A DNA stretch of 64,000 bases from Halichondria panicea (GCF_963675165.1 NC_087393.1:4859702-4923701); one strand, 5' to 3'. Positions 1 through 11,032 are shown, counted from the first letter of the stretch. Notes: a model not told the origin generated them from the letters alone. Numbers and translations are program-made.

Positions 1-1039
1 CTTGCAATGTCACAGTGACATCTTCCGTTCGGTTTTTATGCCATGATCACATAGTTATATACACGTGTCATAAACAATTGTAGCTGGCTGGAATACTATA
101 AGGCTCTGTATAGTCACGCTATACTCGTAGACACATACTCTTAATGCAAGTAGTAAAAAAACGTCATGTGTATAATTAAGTTATAAGGGTGTGGTGTGAC
201 TGAGTGATAGGTGTACATGTGTGTGTGTGTGTGCGTGTGGACACAAAATGTGCTGTTAGCGAACTAGATACTTTCATGGACTGCTTTAACTGCAAATGAG
301 ACAGTGGTTGAAGGCTATACTTATAGTTGAAACTTATATATAGGCAATCTTCGAAGGCGACAAAAAACACTGTTTTCTAATCGATATATATATAATCGTT
401 GTTTATTACTTTTTAAATGAAGGCAACCTATTAATTTTTAATATTATACGTTCATAATTAACCTCTTGTTTGCAGTTGTCTGACAAGCCTGTCGGCAAAG
501 AAAGGAAACAAATATTACTGAGCATCTTGTACTCTATATACCCACCGATGTTGTGTCAGAGTTCCAGACCTTAGCTGAAAACAGTTGGTGTTTTTTCTAT
601 CCTGTTACACAAGCAACCACATACCCACCACCAAATTACGTTGCCAAGGAAATATTTTGTAGCCTCATTATTCACCTACAAAATGATATCAATGTCAAGA
701 CCATGTATTTATGTACCTCCATGCAGACACTGTAAAAACAATGTGGTGGTGGGCAGGGCTTTGCCTAATAAATTATGCTAGCATAGTTTTGAGACTAATA
801 GGTAACCCTGGAGCATTGAGCATAACGTCAGCCTGGTAATATCAATAGCATCCAGGCATTTATAATAGTACATGCACTTCTTTGATGTCTGACCACAATG
901 AGTGGGTTAGTGTACAAGCTAGCTATAGCTAGGAGAAAGAAAAGCAACATTTTGGCAACTACATTCAATTACTTGTTCCAGTTTTCTAATAACTTATTGA
1001 TAGCAGATAAGAAAAGAAAATACCGGAATTGAAGCTATA

Positions 1040-2098
1040 ATGGTGAATCAACGCACTTTGAAGGTGACATTGTTATTTGTTTTGCTTGACAGTATCGCAG
1101 TGCTAGTGCTATGGTATTTCGCAAGCTTATACTTAAGGGTGAACATGACTGAGCAAGCCAATGTTATTGAATACTCAAAGGAGGTAACGACTGAACAGGT
1201 CAATGCTATTGAAAGAAGACTCTCCACGGCGGTCACAACTAAAATTGCACCAACACGCTTTATCTATTTAACACAAACAGAAAAATGTATTCCAACTTAT
1301 CTAAAGTCTCCCAATGTGATTGGTGACTCTGAAGCATGTCAATGTGATGTCATCATCCTCAGTTACAAAAACAAGTGCACTGACACATCAATGCCTCATA
1401 TCCAATACATATTCAACTCTAGTAAGTCTATAACCTGGACTACTGGAAGAAACTTGCTTTACAAAGCAGCCAAGGAAAGAAAAGAAAAGTACATCTACTA
1501 CATTTTCATGGACGATGATGTTACACTTATACCGGTGGATAAAATGAGTACACAGAATTCATGGAGGATGTACGAGGAATCTCTCAAGATCTTTCAACCC
1601 GCTGTAGTTATCATCCTTGATGATTCCAAGCGAAATGTTTTCCCTAAAGAAATTCTTCCTGAGCGATTGGATTGTGAACTCACAAGATACATACAAATAT
1701 ATAGAATAGATGGCCTCTTTATTGCCTATCACTATCAAGCGATAGACTACATACTTCCATACGAACCAAAGTACGATTCAGTGAGCTGGTGGTACTCACA
1801 AGAGTATACAAACGTTAGGTTGAATATCCGGCTTAATGGACAGGTAGTTATTGACCCTCGTTTTAGAACACCCAACCCAAAACATCGCAAGTACGCACGG
1901 AAATATCCTAGTCAGGATGCTTTCAATAATTTTGTCTCTGACATTCAATCAGAAGAACCAGAAAAGTATCGAAACTCAGTTGAGCCTATTTTACAGCAAT
2001 GGTTGACGAATATTGACTCAAAGTTTATATTGGGCCAACAGACATGCAAACGTGACTTGTCTATACATCCATATAGACCTTACGAGAATCTGGCTTAA
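1040..2098 (+). CDS. Putative Golgi type II membrane glycosyltransferase-like protein, copy 1
   Basis: Intronless 352-aa ORF. Residues about 7-29 form one hydrophobic segment after a short basic N-terminus (type II signal anchor), followed by a Thr/Glu-rich stem to about residue 75 and a globular domain. The core contains CQCDVIILSYK, WTTGRNLLYKAA and YYIFMDDDV; the DDD near residue 160 resembles the metal-binding DxD of GT-A glycosyltransferases. Late conserved-looking blocks include DGLFIAYHYQAIDY and VVIDPRFRTPNP. The first ATG is used because it precedes the anchor and is identical in both copies. A sulfotransferase gene follows about 2.1 kb downstream on the same strand. I do not recognise the exact family; the enzyme class is an inference from topology and the DDD motif. 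Confidence 0.6.
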   Translation: MVNQRTLKVTLLFVLLDSIAVLVLWYFASLYLRVNMTEQANVIEYSKEVTTEQVNAIERRLSTAVTTKIAPTRFIYLTQTEKCIPTYLKSPNVIGDSEACQCDVIILSYKNKCTDTSMPHIQYIFNSSKSITWTTGRNLLYKAAKERKEKYIYYIFMDDDVTLIPVDKMSTQNSWRMYEESLKIFQPAVVIILDDSKRNVFPKEILPERLDCELTRYIQIYRIDGLFIAYHYQAIDYILPYEPKYDSVSWWYSQEYTNVRLNIRLNGQVVIDPRFRTPNPKHRKYARKYPSQDAFNNFVSDIQSEEPEKYRNSVEPILQQWLTNIDSKFILGQQTCKRDLSIHPYRPYENLA

Positions 2099-2712
2099 AA
2101 AATTAACTTGTACTGATACAAACTGACATTCGTTTACCAAAATTTGATTTTATACATGATTGTACTATAGACCCTTTTTATAGTGGTGTAATGTTTCTGT
2201 TGTGTTTGTGTTCGTAATTTTCAGGGCTCTCAGGTAACTAATTCAATGGATTCTGAATTAGTGACAAGACTCCCCTGTGGCTAAATAGACACTTGGTGTG
2301 TTGTTATGCTTCTTTAGTAACACTTATTATGCCTCGAGGCGTAGCCGCACGAGGGATATATATGGACTGGAAGTTTTTACTTACACAGTATGTGAAACAG
2401 GGTTTGCATGAGCTTATACTTTCAAATACGATAAATCCTGACTGTGCATGTGTGTTTCTGTCTGTGTAGACACGCAAGCCGTCACTGTTACACGGTGTGA
2501 CTGGTCAAACTCCGTGTAGAGACTTGTGTTGCACAGTCAACATCTCTATAAGTGGCTGCGGTTTTCGTGACGTCAGTATACTGCATGTGATACGTAGAGT
2601 TTTCTAGTGCTACGTCACTATCAATGATATTGTAGTAACCGCATGCGGTCTAGCCACTTGAGTTGCCACAAATATCGTGACAAACGTTGCACGAGTCTCT
2701 ATATATACACGG

Positions 2713-2955
2713 CAGTGGCGTAGCCAGGATTTTGGGAAGGGCAGAGCTCAAATCAGTTGAGCAAGGCAGGCACTGAATAACATGGAGTTTTTAAAAAGGT
2801 AATCACTCTTCTCCTCAGCAATCAGCATGCGCGTTAGATGGCCCTGCCCACATTTCCTTGAATGACATCATTCTAGTAACTATGCAGTGCAGATGATGGA
2901 GCTCAAAAGGGGGGGGGCTCTAGCCCCGTCAGCCCCCCCTCTGCCTACGCCACTG
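2713..2955. mobile_element. MITE with CAGTGGCGTAG termini
   Basis: The left end begins CAGTGGCGTAGCCAGG and the right end is the reverse complement of CAGTGGCGTAGGCAGAG, giving terminal inverted repeats with about 11-12 matching bases. The 5-bp sequence CACGG flanks both sides (2708-2712 and 2956-2960), which fits a target-site duplication. At 243 bp and without an ORF this is a non-autonomous DNA transposon. Confidence 0.75.
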
Positions 2956-3406
2956 CACGGAGTTTGTACTATTTACCGTGCAACCGTGACAGCTTGCGAG
3001 TCTATGTCTATGTCTGTGTGTGTGTGTATTCCAGCCGTAACTCAGTGCTCAACGGTTGCAACGAAAACTAACAGCTTCTATATAGGTTTCTATATACTAT
3101 TAGCCACATTCTCGATTTGTGGGTTTGCAAACTAAAGCTTTCAGTGAAGGCTGTTGCAGTCTCTTCAGAATCCTTCGTAGCATCACCTGTTTGCAAACTT
3201 TCTATTCAACTTTACTGCATGCCAGAGAGCAGTAGCCATTGCGAACTTTAACCTATTGGGATACACCTTTTTCTGCGCATGTGCATTCCATCCCATATGT
3301 GTGAGATCCTGAGCCACATGCATGTATACACCATATATGGAAGATTTTTATATGACATCATAACGTATCGTACCATGACGTGTATAGCAAACACCCAATA
3401 CTAAAT

Positions 3407-3619
3407 TACCGTATAGCGGGTATATTTCGAGGGTGTAAACTTTCACGGAATGACCGTTAGAAAGATTTTCGTGGATTTAATTTTCCCGGAATAGCAGCCT
3501 TTCTGCAGCATGCATGCATGCATGCGATATTAAATTCGTGGGTATAAATGTTTGCTGGTACATGCTTAATCAGCAAAAACCGCGAACATTTACACCCTCG
3601 AAATACACGCTATACGGTA
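3407..3619. mobile_element. TA-flanked MITE with ACCGTATAGCG termini
   Basis: Inverted termini of about 30 bp: ACCGTATAGCGGGTATATTT at the left, with its near-perfect reverse complement ending in GCTATACGGT at the right, flanked by TA. The interior has no coding capacity. A relative sits at 40656-40864, and solo pieces occur near 27583 and 52690. Confidence 0.7.
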
Positions 3620-3644
3620 ATACCCTGTATGCACATACAGGCTG

Positions 3645-3895
3645 TCTTACTGGTTGCTGTGTGTGTGGGCAGTGCAGAGGAGACAGAGCACTGCGGCTTG
3701 TACCGACTTATAGTGTAGACTGGAGGGGGTGGTACGTCCAGGGAGCTGGGAACGTTGAGTCAGCCCTAACACAGGATGGAGCTAGGTTAATAGGTGTACA
3801 TGCAGCATGTATAGGTTGCATTCATTTGATAAATACAATGTACATGTGTCAAAATGGTATCTGCATTATACAGACAGAGAGCATAACAGTTAGAC
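3645..3895 (-). pseudogene. Displaced copy of MEI1-like exon 18 and flanking intron
   Basis: About 250 bp closely match 15063-15310, that is, exon 18 of the MEI1-like gene plus part of the preceding intron in the same orientation. Relative to the parent, the copy has a few added bases in the exon and lacks about 25 bp around the start of the exon, which removes the normal acceptor. No other MEI1 exon is nearby, so this is a captured gene fragment and not a gene. Confidence 0.7.
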
Positions 3896-4195
3896 ACTGT
3901 TGAAAGTTTCTACGTGATTTAGAAGCTAGCCTAAAGGGCTTGTATATTATAATACTCTGAACGTATAGTGATGGTTTTGCTAGGCCCTGAAATCACTTGG
4001 AAACTTTCTAAACAGTGTCTAAACATTTAGGATCATGTCAGTGGTGAGTCAAGTATATAATTAGATCTATCTAGATTAGATTAGAAAATTATGTAGCAAA
4101 GAAAATCATGTAGCAAAAATGTTGATAAGAACAGAACTAGACAGGTGAGGTTAAGCGATCTAGCTACGTACCTAGCTAAGTACATAGATTTGAAA

Positions 4196-5476
4196 ATGAG
4201 GATTTCTATACATCTATTCCTGGCATTAGCTATAGCAGTACTGGCTACTATAGTTTGTGTTACTATGTTTGGTAACCGGCACTAGAGCTACACCCGTATT
4301 AAACAATAAAGAGAACAGTATTGATCAAGTTTATCTTCACTCGAGTCTCACAACTACAACAACGCCCAGATACAACCTCTCGTAAGATTATCACTTGAGG
4401 AGAGCATTTCTGAAGACATGAAGAGATGCAGTTCAGCAATGGGAATATCACAAAACGTACTGGAGCAAAATAAACACAACATTGCAAGTATCGCTAAAAA
4501 GGCTGCTGTCTCCTTGGAAACATTTTGGGAGATTGTACCAAAACCAAAAGACTACCTCTCCGACTACAAGAACCCATGTTGGTACTCCAATGTTACAATA
4601 AGTACAAACGTTTCAAAGTTTCTAAGGGAAAAGTTACCCGCTTACCACAATAATACTATTCCTCAATCTGATGTACTATGGCTACATAAGGAGCTCTTTG
4701 AGACTCAAACACAAGGAAATCAAACACTCCAGTGTCTACTTATTTTTTACTTCCCGGTGTACTAAAGAGTGGAACGACAACCCTTCACTCAGCCTTGTCC
4801 CAACATCCTCAGATCATGAAGCCGGAAAACAAAGAGCCTCAATGGTGGTACAAACTACCAGTTTCCCCACCGGCTAGCAAGAAATATATGGAAGTCTTTG
4901 TTGCACGATATCTATCAGCTTATCTGTCTCCATCCTCAAAGATTAATAGCAGAAAAGACGGTAGTTCTCTTGTAACATACGATGCTTCACAGACCATGAT
5001 GGTTAATGTTTTCGATTCAGGTTTCCATATTAATCATGAGGACTATTGTGCTTTTCCAGCGGTGATATCCAGGGTACTACCCCAAGCAAAGATTATCGTG
5101 CTAATGCGAGATCCCGTACCTAGAGCATATTCACATTATCTTTACCTGAGTAATAAGTGGCCTATTGAGAAAAAACGGGATCCAGCACTTTACTTAGAAG
5201 TGGATGCAATTTTGGCCAAAAGAACAATTTATTTTGCTAAAAACTGAAGAAATGGTATTGCAACCTGTTTCTACACTAAGGAAGATCACAGACTTTTTTT
5301 CGCTGGATCCATTTTCAGAAAAGACAGCAATGACTGCAAGAAAGAACGTTAACAAGAGCAATCATAAACAAATGTTGCCTTCGACAAAAAAACTGCTTCA
5401 ATCATTTTACCAACCTTTCAACAAGAAACTAGAGGAACTGTTTGGAATAAATTGGAAGTACGTATACGACCACTGA
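4196..5476 (+). pseudogene. Carbohydrate sulfotransferase-like pseudogene, copy 1
   Basis: Homologous to 8037-9485. The ATG at 4196 starts a signal-anchor sequence (MRISIHLFLALAIAVLATIV), but the frame ends at a TAG after about 29 codons (near 4285). Further damage includes loss of about 12 bp near 4372, a 1-bp deletion near 4745 that shifts the frame just before the 5'-PAPS-binding loop (GVLKSGTTTL), and replacement of about 145 bp by an unrelated 58 bp after the 3'-phosphate-binding motif IIVLMRDPVPRAYSHY. It resembles CHST-type Golgi enzymes that transfer sulfate from PAPS to sugars. With at least three independent lesions it is very unlikely to make an enzyme. Confidence 0.75.
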
Positions 5477-6577
5477 ACATTCTGCATGTCGTTATTAATA
5501 TACCATATTGCATTACTTGCAATGTCACAGTGACATCTTTATTAGTAAATGCTCCTTTCGGTTTTTATGCCATGATCACATAGTTATACACGTGTCATAA
5601 ACAATTGTAGCTGGCTGGAATACTATAAGGCTCTGTATAGTCATGCTATACTCGTAGACACATACTCTTAATACAAGTATTATAAAAAAAACGTCATGTG
5701 TATAATTAAGTTATAAGGGTGTGGTGTGACTGAGTGATAGGTGTACATGTGTGTGTGTGTGCGTGCGTGCGTGCGTGTGGACACAAAATGTGCTGTTTGA
5801 GCGAACTAGATACTTTCATGGACTGCTTTAACTGCAAATGAGACAGTGGTTGAAGGCTATACTTATAGTTGAAACTTATATATAGGCAATCTTCGAAGGC
5901 GACAAAAAACACTGTTTTCTAATCGATATATATGTATAATCGTTGCTTTATTACTTTTTAAATGAAGGCAACCTATTAATTTTTAATATTATACGTTCAT
6001 AATTAACCTCTTGTTTGCAGTTGTCTGACGAGCCTGCCGGCAAAGAGAGGAAACAAATATTACTGAGCATCTTGTACTCTATATACCCACCGATGTTGTG
6101 TCAGAGTTCCAGACCTTAGCTGACAACAGTTGGTGTTTTCTATCCTGTTACACAAGCAACCACATACCCACCACCTAATTACGTTGCCAAGGAAATATTT
6201 TGTAGCCTCATTATTCACCTACAAAATGATATCAATGTCAAGACCATGTATTTATGTACCTCCCAATGCAGACACTGTAAAAACAATGTGGTGGTGGGTA
6301 GGCTTTGCCTAATAAATTCTGCTAGCATAGTTTTGAGACTAATAGGTAACCCTGGAGCATTGAGCATAACGTCAGCCTGGTAATATCAATAGCATCCAGG
6401 CATTTATAATACTATATGCACTTCTTTGATGTCTGACCACAATGAGTGGGTTAGTGTACAAGCTAGCTAGGAGAAAGAAAAGCAACATTTTGGCAACTAC
6501 ATTCAATTAGTTGTTCCAGTTTTCTAATAACTTATTGATAGCAGATAAGAAAAGAAAATACTGGAATTGAAGCTATA

Positions 6578-7636
6578 ATGGTGAATCAACGCACTTTGAA
6601 GGTGACATTGTTATTTGTTTTGCTTGACAGTATCGCAGTGCTAGTGCTATGGTATTTCGCAAGCTTACACTTAAGGGCGAACATGACTGAGCAAGCCAAT
6701 GTTATTGAATACTCAAAGGAGGTAACGACTGAACAGGTCAATGCTATTGAAAGAAGACTCTCCACGGCGGTTACAACTAAAATTGCACCAACACGCTTTA
6801 TCTATTTAACACAAACAGAAAAATGTATTCCAACTTATCTAAAGTCTCCCAATATGATTGGTGACTCTGAAGCATGTCAGTGTGATGTCATCATCCTCAG
6901 TTACAAAAATAAGTGCGCTGACACGTCAATGCCTCATGTCCAATACATATTCAACTCTAGTAAGTCTATAACCTGGACTACTGGAAGAAACTTGCTTTAC
7001 AAAGCAGCCAAGGAAAGAAAAGAAAAGTACATCTACTACATTTTCATGGACGACGATGTTACACTTATACCGGTGGATAAAATAAGTACACAGAATCTAT
7101 GGAGGATGTACGAAGAATCTCTCAAGATCTTTCAACCCGCTGTAGTTATCATCCTTGATGATTCCGGGCGAAGTAAGTTCCCTAAAGAAATTATTTCCGA
7201 GCGATCGAATTGTGAACTCACAAGATACATACAAATATATAGAATAGATGGCCTCTTTATTGCCTATCACTATCAAGCGATAGACTACATACTTCCATAC
7301 GAACCAAAGTACGATTCAGTGAGCTGGTGGTACTCACAAGAGTATACAAACGTTAGGTTAAATATCCGGCTTAATGGACAGGTAGTTATTGACCCTCGTT
7401 TTAGAACACCCAACCCAAAACATCGCAAGTACGTACAGAAATATCCTAGTCAGGATGCTTTCAATAATTTTGTCTCTGACATTCGATCAGAAGAACCAGA
7501 AAAGTATCGAAACTCAGTTGAGCCTATTTTACAGCAATGGTTGACGAATATTGACTCAAAGTTTATATTGGGCCAACAGACATGCAAACGTGACTTGTCT
7601 ATACGTCCATATAGACCTTACGAGAATCTGGCTTAA
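6578..7636 (+). CDS. Putative Golgi type II membrane glycosyltransferase-like protein, copy 2
   Basis: Intronless 352-aa ORF, same length and layout as copy 1: signal anchor about 7-29, stem, then a catalytic-like domain with YYIFMDDDV. I count about 18 amino-acid differences from copy 1, and seven lie within one 16-residue patch near residues 197-213 (DDSGRSKFPKEIISER here against DDSKRNVFPKEILPER). Both copies keep an open frame although the neighbouring sulfotransferase copies have decayed. Family unknown; glycosyltransferase is the best inference. Confidence 0.6.
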   Translation: MVNQRTLKVTLLFVLLDSIAVLVLWYFASLHLRANMTEQANVIEYSKEVTTEQVNAIERRLSTAVTTKIAPTRFIYLTQTEKCIPTYLKSPNMIGDSEACQCDVIILSYKNKCADTSMPHVQYIFNSSKSITWTTGRNLLYKAAKERKEKYIYYIFMDDDVTLIPVDKISTQNLWRMYEESLKIFQPAVVIILDDSGRSKFPKEIISERSNCELTRYIQIYRIDGLFIAYHYQAIDYILPYEPKYDSVSWWYSQEYTNVRLNIRLNGQVVIDPRFRTPNPKHRKYVQKYPSQDAFNNFVSDIRSEEPEKYRNSVEPILQQWLTNIDSKFILGQQTCKRDLSIRPYRPYENLA

Positions 7637-8036
7637 AAAATTAACTTGCACTGATACAAACTGACATTCGTTTACCAAAATTTGATTTTATACATGATTG
7701 TACTATAGACCCTTTTTAGTGGTGTAATGTTTCTGTTGTGTTTGTGTTCGTAATTTTCAGGGCTCTCAGGTAACTAATTCAATGGATTCTGAATTAGTGA
7801 CGAGACTCCCCTGCATGGCTAAATAGACACTTGGTGTGTTGTTATGCTTCTTTAGCAACACTTATTATGCCTTGAGGCATAGCCGCATGAGGGATATATA
7901 TGGACTGGAAGTTTTTACTTACACAGTATATATGTGAAACAGGGTTTGCATGAGCTTATACTTTCAAATACGATAAATCCTGACTGTGCATGTGTGTTTC
8001 TGTCTGTGTAGACTAGCTAAGTACATAGATTTGAAA

Positions 8037-9485
8037 ATGAGGATTTCTATACATCTTTTCCTGGCATTAGCTATAGCAGTACTGGCTACTATAGTTTGTG
8101 TTACTATGTTTGGTAACACTAGAAATACATTCGTGTTTAACAATCAAGAGAATACTATTGATCAAGTTTATCTTCACTCGAGTCTCACAACTACAACAAC
8201 GCCTAATGTTCTCCAGATACAACCTCTCGTAAGATTATCACTCGAGGAGAGCATTTCTGAAGACATGAAGAGATGCAGTTTAGTAATGGGAGTGTCACCA
8301 AATGTACTGGAGCAAAATAAACACAACATTGCAAGTATCGCTAAAAAGGCTGCTGTCTCCTTGGAAACATTTTGGGAGATTGTACCAAAACCTAAAGACT
8401 ACCTCTCTGACTACAAGAACCCATGTTGGTACTCCAATGTTACAATAAGTACAAACGTTTCAAAGTTTCTAAGGGAAAAGTTACCCGCTTACCACAATAA
8501 TACTATTCCTCAATCTGATGTACTATGGCTACATAAGGAGCTCTTTGAGACTCAAACACAAGGAAATCAAACACTTTAGTGCCTACCTTATTTCTTATTG
8601 CCCGGTATACCAAAGAGTGGAACGACAACCCTTCACTCAGCCTTGTCCCAACATCCTCAGCGTTTTTTTTATTGACTTCCACATTATAGATTGCTCCCCC
8701 ATTGATTCTAGCATTGTTTTTGGAGAATACAGATCATGAAGCCGGAAAACAAAGAGCCTCAATGGTGGTACAAACTACCAGTTTCCCTACCGGCTAGCAA
8801 GAAATATATGGAAGTCTTTGTTGCACGATATCTATCAGCTTATCTGTCTCCATCCTCAAAGATTAATAGCAGAAAAGACGGTAGTTCTCTTATAACATAC
8901 GATGCTTCACAGACCATGATGGTTAATGTCCACGATTCAGGTTTCCATATTAATCACAAGGACTATTGTGCTTTTCCAGCGGTGATATCCAGGGTACTAC
9001 CCCAAGCAAAAATTATCGTGCTAATGCGAGATCCCGTACCTAGAGCATATTCACATTACTTTGAAAAACACATTCAAAAAGCTGTAAACGAGTTTCAACA
9101 ATGCGTTAGGAACATATCAATCTATGAGTGTGTCAATAAAGTTCGGACTGACTATAAGGAATTAAGCGTGTGGCTGGACAGTGGAGTTTACCACATACAC
9201 ATTCAGAAGTGGATGCAATTTTGGCCAAAAGAACAATTTATTTTGCTAAAAACTGAAGAAATGGTACTGCAACCTGTTTCTACACTAAGGAAGATCACAG
9301 ACTTTCTTTCGCTGGATCCATTTTCAGAAAAGACAGCTGTCAGTGCAATGACTGCAAGAAAGAACGTTAACAAGAGCAATCATACCAAACTTTTGCCTTT
9401 CACAATAAAGCTGCTTCAATCATTTTACCAACCTTTCAACAAGAAACTAGAGGAACTGTTTGGAATAAATTGGAAGTACGTATAA
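8037..9485 (+). pseudogene. Carbohydrate sulfotransferase-like gene, copy 2 (interrupted)
   Basis: The start at 8037 gives a type II anchor (MRISIHLFLALAIAVLATIV), then a luminal stem to about codon 180, a PAPS 5'-phosphosulfate loop (PGIPKSGTTTL, near 8608-8640), and the 3'-phosphate motif IIVLMRDPVPRAYSHY (near 9016-9060) followed by a complete C-terminal half. Two features break the frame: an in-frame TAG at 8577-8579 (CAG in copy 1) and a 72-bp insertion at 8661-8732 that carries a stop. Reading would otherwise continue in one frame to the TAA at 9485. The layout resembles CHST15-type sulfotransferases. It may still be expressed if the stop is read through or the insert removed, but a recent pseudogene is more likely. 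Confidence 0.65.
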
Positions 9486-10077
9486 TGATACAATCATTGA
9501 ACATTCTGCATGTCGTTAGTTAAAGTCACAGTGGGCTATCTCGTATATACAGCGTTGCTATAATTATAGTAATTGTGTTGTGATCACGTACCGAATAGTT
9601 ATACACATCGTTTTAATCATAAAGTTAACATGTATAGAGAGCTCACAAGCTGCTGGCTGGATTACTAGGTTCCACCTACACATATTAAATACCTCAGTCC
9701 TGGGTTGCTCCCACACATTCAAGTCAAAGCCATGTGCATGCCAAAGTGTTTTATCCTATTGTTATATCAGGAGTGTATGAATCATGCACTCCTGATTATA
9801 TGAAGCCGTCTATTAAATTGATACTGACATTGTTCTCCATATAGCCGCGGCTCAGATCACTATATATATATTGCGCAGAATAATTCGGACGATGTCTGCA
9901 CTAACTATATACAAATAGCGAGTAATTTTCGTTGGTACAAATGTTCATAATTATGAAGTGCCCAATTAAATAATTCGTATTTGTACAACTCAGGATATAT
10001 AGTGACGTTGAACGTATTGCAATAGAATAATTTTGCAGTTTTAATATTCGTATGACGTTGTACAATACGAAAATTAT

Positions 10078-10177
10078 CCGCTATACTGTAACTAAAGCCC
10101 CATGTAGACAGAATAACCCGCTATACGGTAACTAAAGCCCCATGCAGACAGAATAACCCGCTATACTGTAACTAAAG
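10078..10177. repeat. 40-bp direct repeat, about 2.5 copies
   Basis: Units beginning CCGCTATACTGTAACTAAAG start at 10078, 10118 and 10158; the third degrades after about 20 bp. The core CCGCTATAC.GTAA resembles the terminus of the ACCGTATAGCG MITE family, so the array may derive from transposon ends. Confidence 0.7.
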
Positions 10178-10738
10178 CAACAATCATGCAGATGGACAGA
10201 ATCAGATGATAAGTAGACACTGTCTTTATAGAATGATTAATTATTTCAATAAAATGCATTCAGTGGTATAAACAGAAGCGTATATCTTTATAACATATAA
10301 ATAAACACAATAATTGTAACAGGATACGATAATGAATGACAAACAGTTAGTTCACAGCGTCATATTGCTCGACTATTCTCCATTGCTGCTCTTCTAAGCA
10401 ACCTCTATCCAATCTCGCAATCTGAGCATGGGTAAGCATTGGGTGCCATGACTGTCAATATACAGATTGTTTTAATAATTGCAGTCATAATTATGAACAT
10501 TCTAACAGTTACGGTCAAAGGGATGTAATAATGTCAGCCTAAAGTGCCCACCATGCATATGTGTTTCAACATGTGTTAGATGTGGGCCACCATTTTAACA
10601 GATCCATGCAATTCAGTTTTGGCCATATAGAACCATAGAAACAAGTTGAAGAAAGCCATCCAGCGACTAGTGTCTTATACTAATAATCGTATGTTGTCCT
10701 ATTATTCACTGTGATTCGTGTGTCAGTAATTGCACGTT

Positions 10739-10791
10739 GTCAAGGCAGTAATTGCACGTCGTCATTAACGACGTGCAATTACTGCCTTGAC
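10739..10791. repeat. Perfect inverted repeat (23-bp stem, 7-base loop)
   Basis: Arms 10739-10761 and 10769-10791 are exact reverse complements (starting GTCAAGGCAGTAATTGCACG) around the loop TCATTAA. A transcript of either strand could fold into a strong hairpin. Confidence 0.85.
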
Positions 10792-10885
10792 GACCGCACG
10801 TTCGAATAACGACCGCGGCAAATTTTTTTTACTGAAACTGCAGCTAAAAATGTCCTTAAAACTGCATCACAAACGATTAACAATC

Positions 10886-11032
10886 AATAGTATGGCTACT
10901 CGTGCAATAAGGGATTAATAGAACTCATAACAAGCACTGGCAAGGTTAATAGCAGCCTCGTGCAATTAGTATTCTTGCCATTGCTTGTTACTCGTGCTAT
11001 TAATCCCATATTGCACTCTTAGCCATACTATT
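10886..11032. mobile_element. Imperfect palindromic (foldback) element
   Basis: Left arm AATAGTATGGCT...GGGATTAATAG pairs with the right arm CTATTAATCCC...AGCCATACTATT, and the inner arms TAACAAGCACTGGCAAG and CTTGCCATTGCTTGTTA pair as well. Nearly the whole 147 bp folds back on itself, like a small foldback MITE. Confidence 0.65.

Larger units (their letters stand above)
2469..4170. other. 1.7-kb segment present only in unit 1
   Basis: Unit 2 passes straight from the sequence ending at 2469 to that beginning near 4171 (junction near 8012). Unit 1 has 1.7 kb between them, so this is either an insertion in unit 1 or a deletion in unit 2. It holds two MITEs (2713-2955 and 3407-3619) and a degenerate copy of MEI1 exon 18 with flanking intron (about 3645-3895). 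No functional ORF of its own was found; the 129-codon frame at 3514-3903 runs across the MITE and the pseudo-exon. Confidence 0.7.
1..5517. repeat. Segmental duplication unit 1 (glycosyltransferase + sulfotransferase)
   Basis: Positions 1-2470 match 5518-8010 almost base for base, and 4171-5480 match 8013-9490. The repeat distance at the left edge is 5517 bp. The window opens inside a unit: base 1 aligns to about 5518, just past a sulfotransferase stop codon, so further copies may lie to the left. The flank contains a (GT)n tract near 210-240 that differs in length from its copy near 5749-5780. Confidence 0.9.
5518..9500. repeat. Segmental duplication unit 2 (glycosyltransferase + sulfotransferase)
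   Basis: Second copy of the unit starting at position 1, lacking the 1.7-kb segment. Similarity to the inter-unit spacer fades after about 9530; a weaker match near 9580-9665 (TAGTTATACAC, GCTGGCTGGA) suggests an older, eroded unit boundary. Confidence 0.85.

Noticed and set aside
1048-1236. Minus-strand frame opposite the glycosyltransferase start
   Set aside because: It is a shadow of the plus-strand signal anchor and stem and mirrors that codon structure.
3514-3903. 129-codon ORF
   Set aside because: It runs through a MITE and the displaced MEI1 exon 18 copy on the wrong strand.
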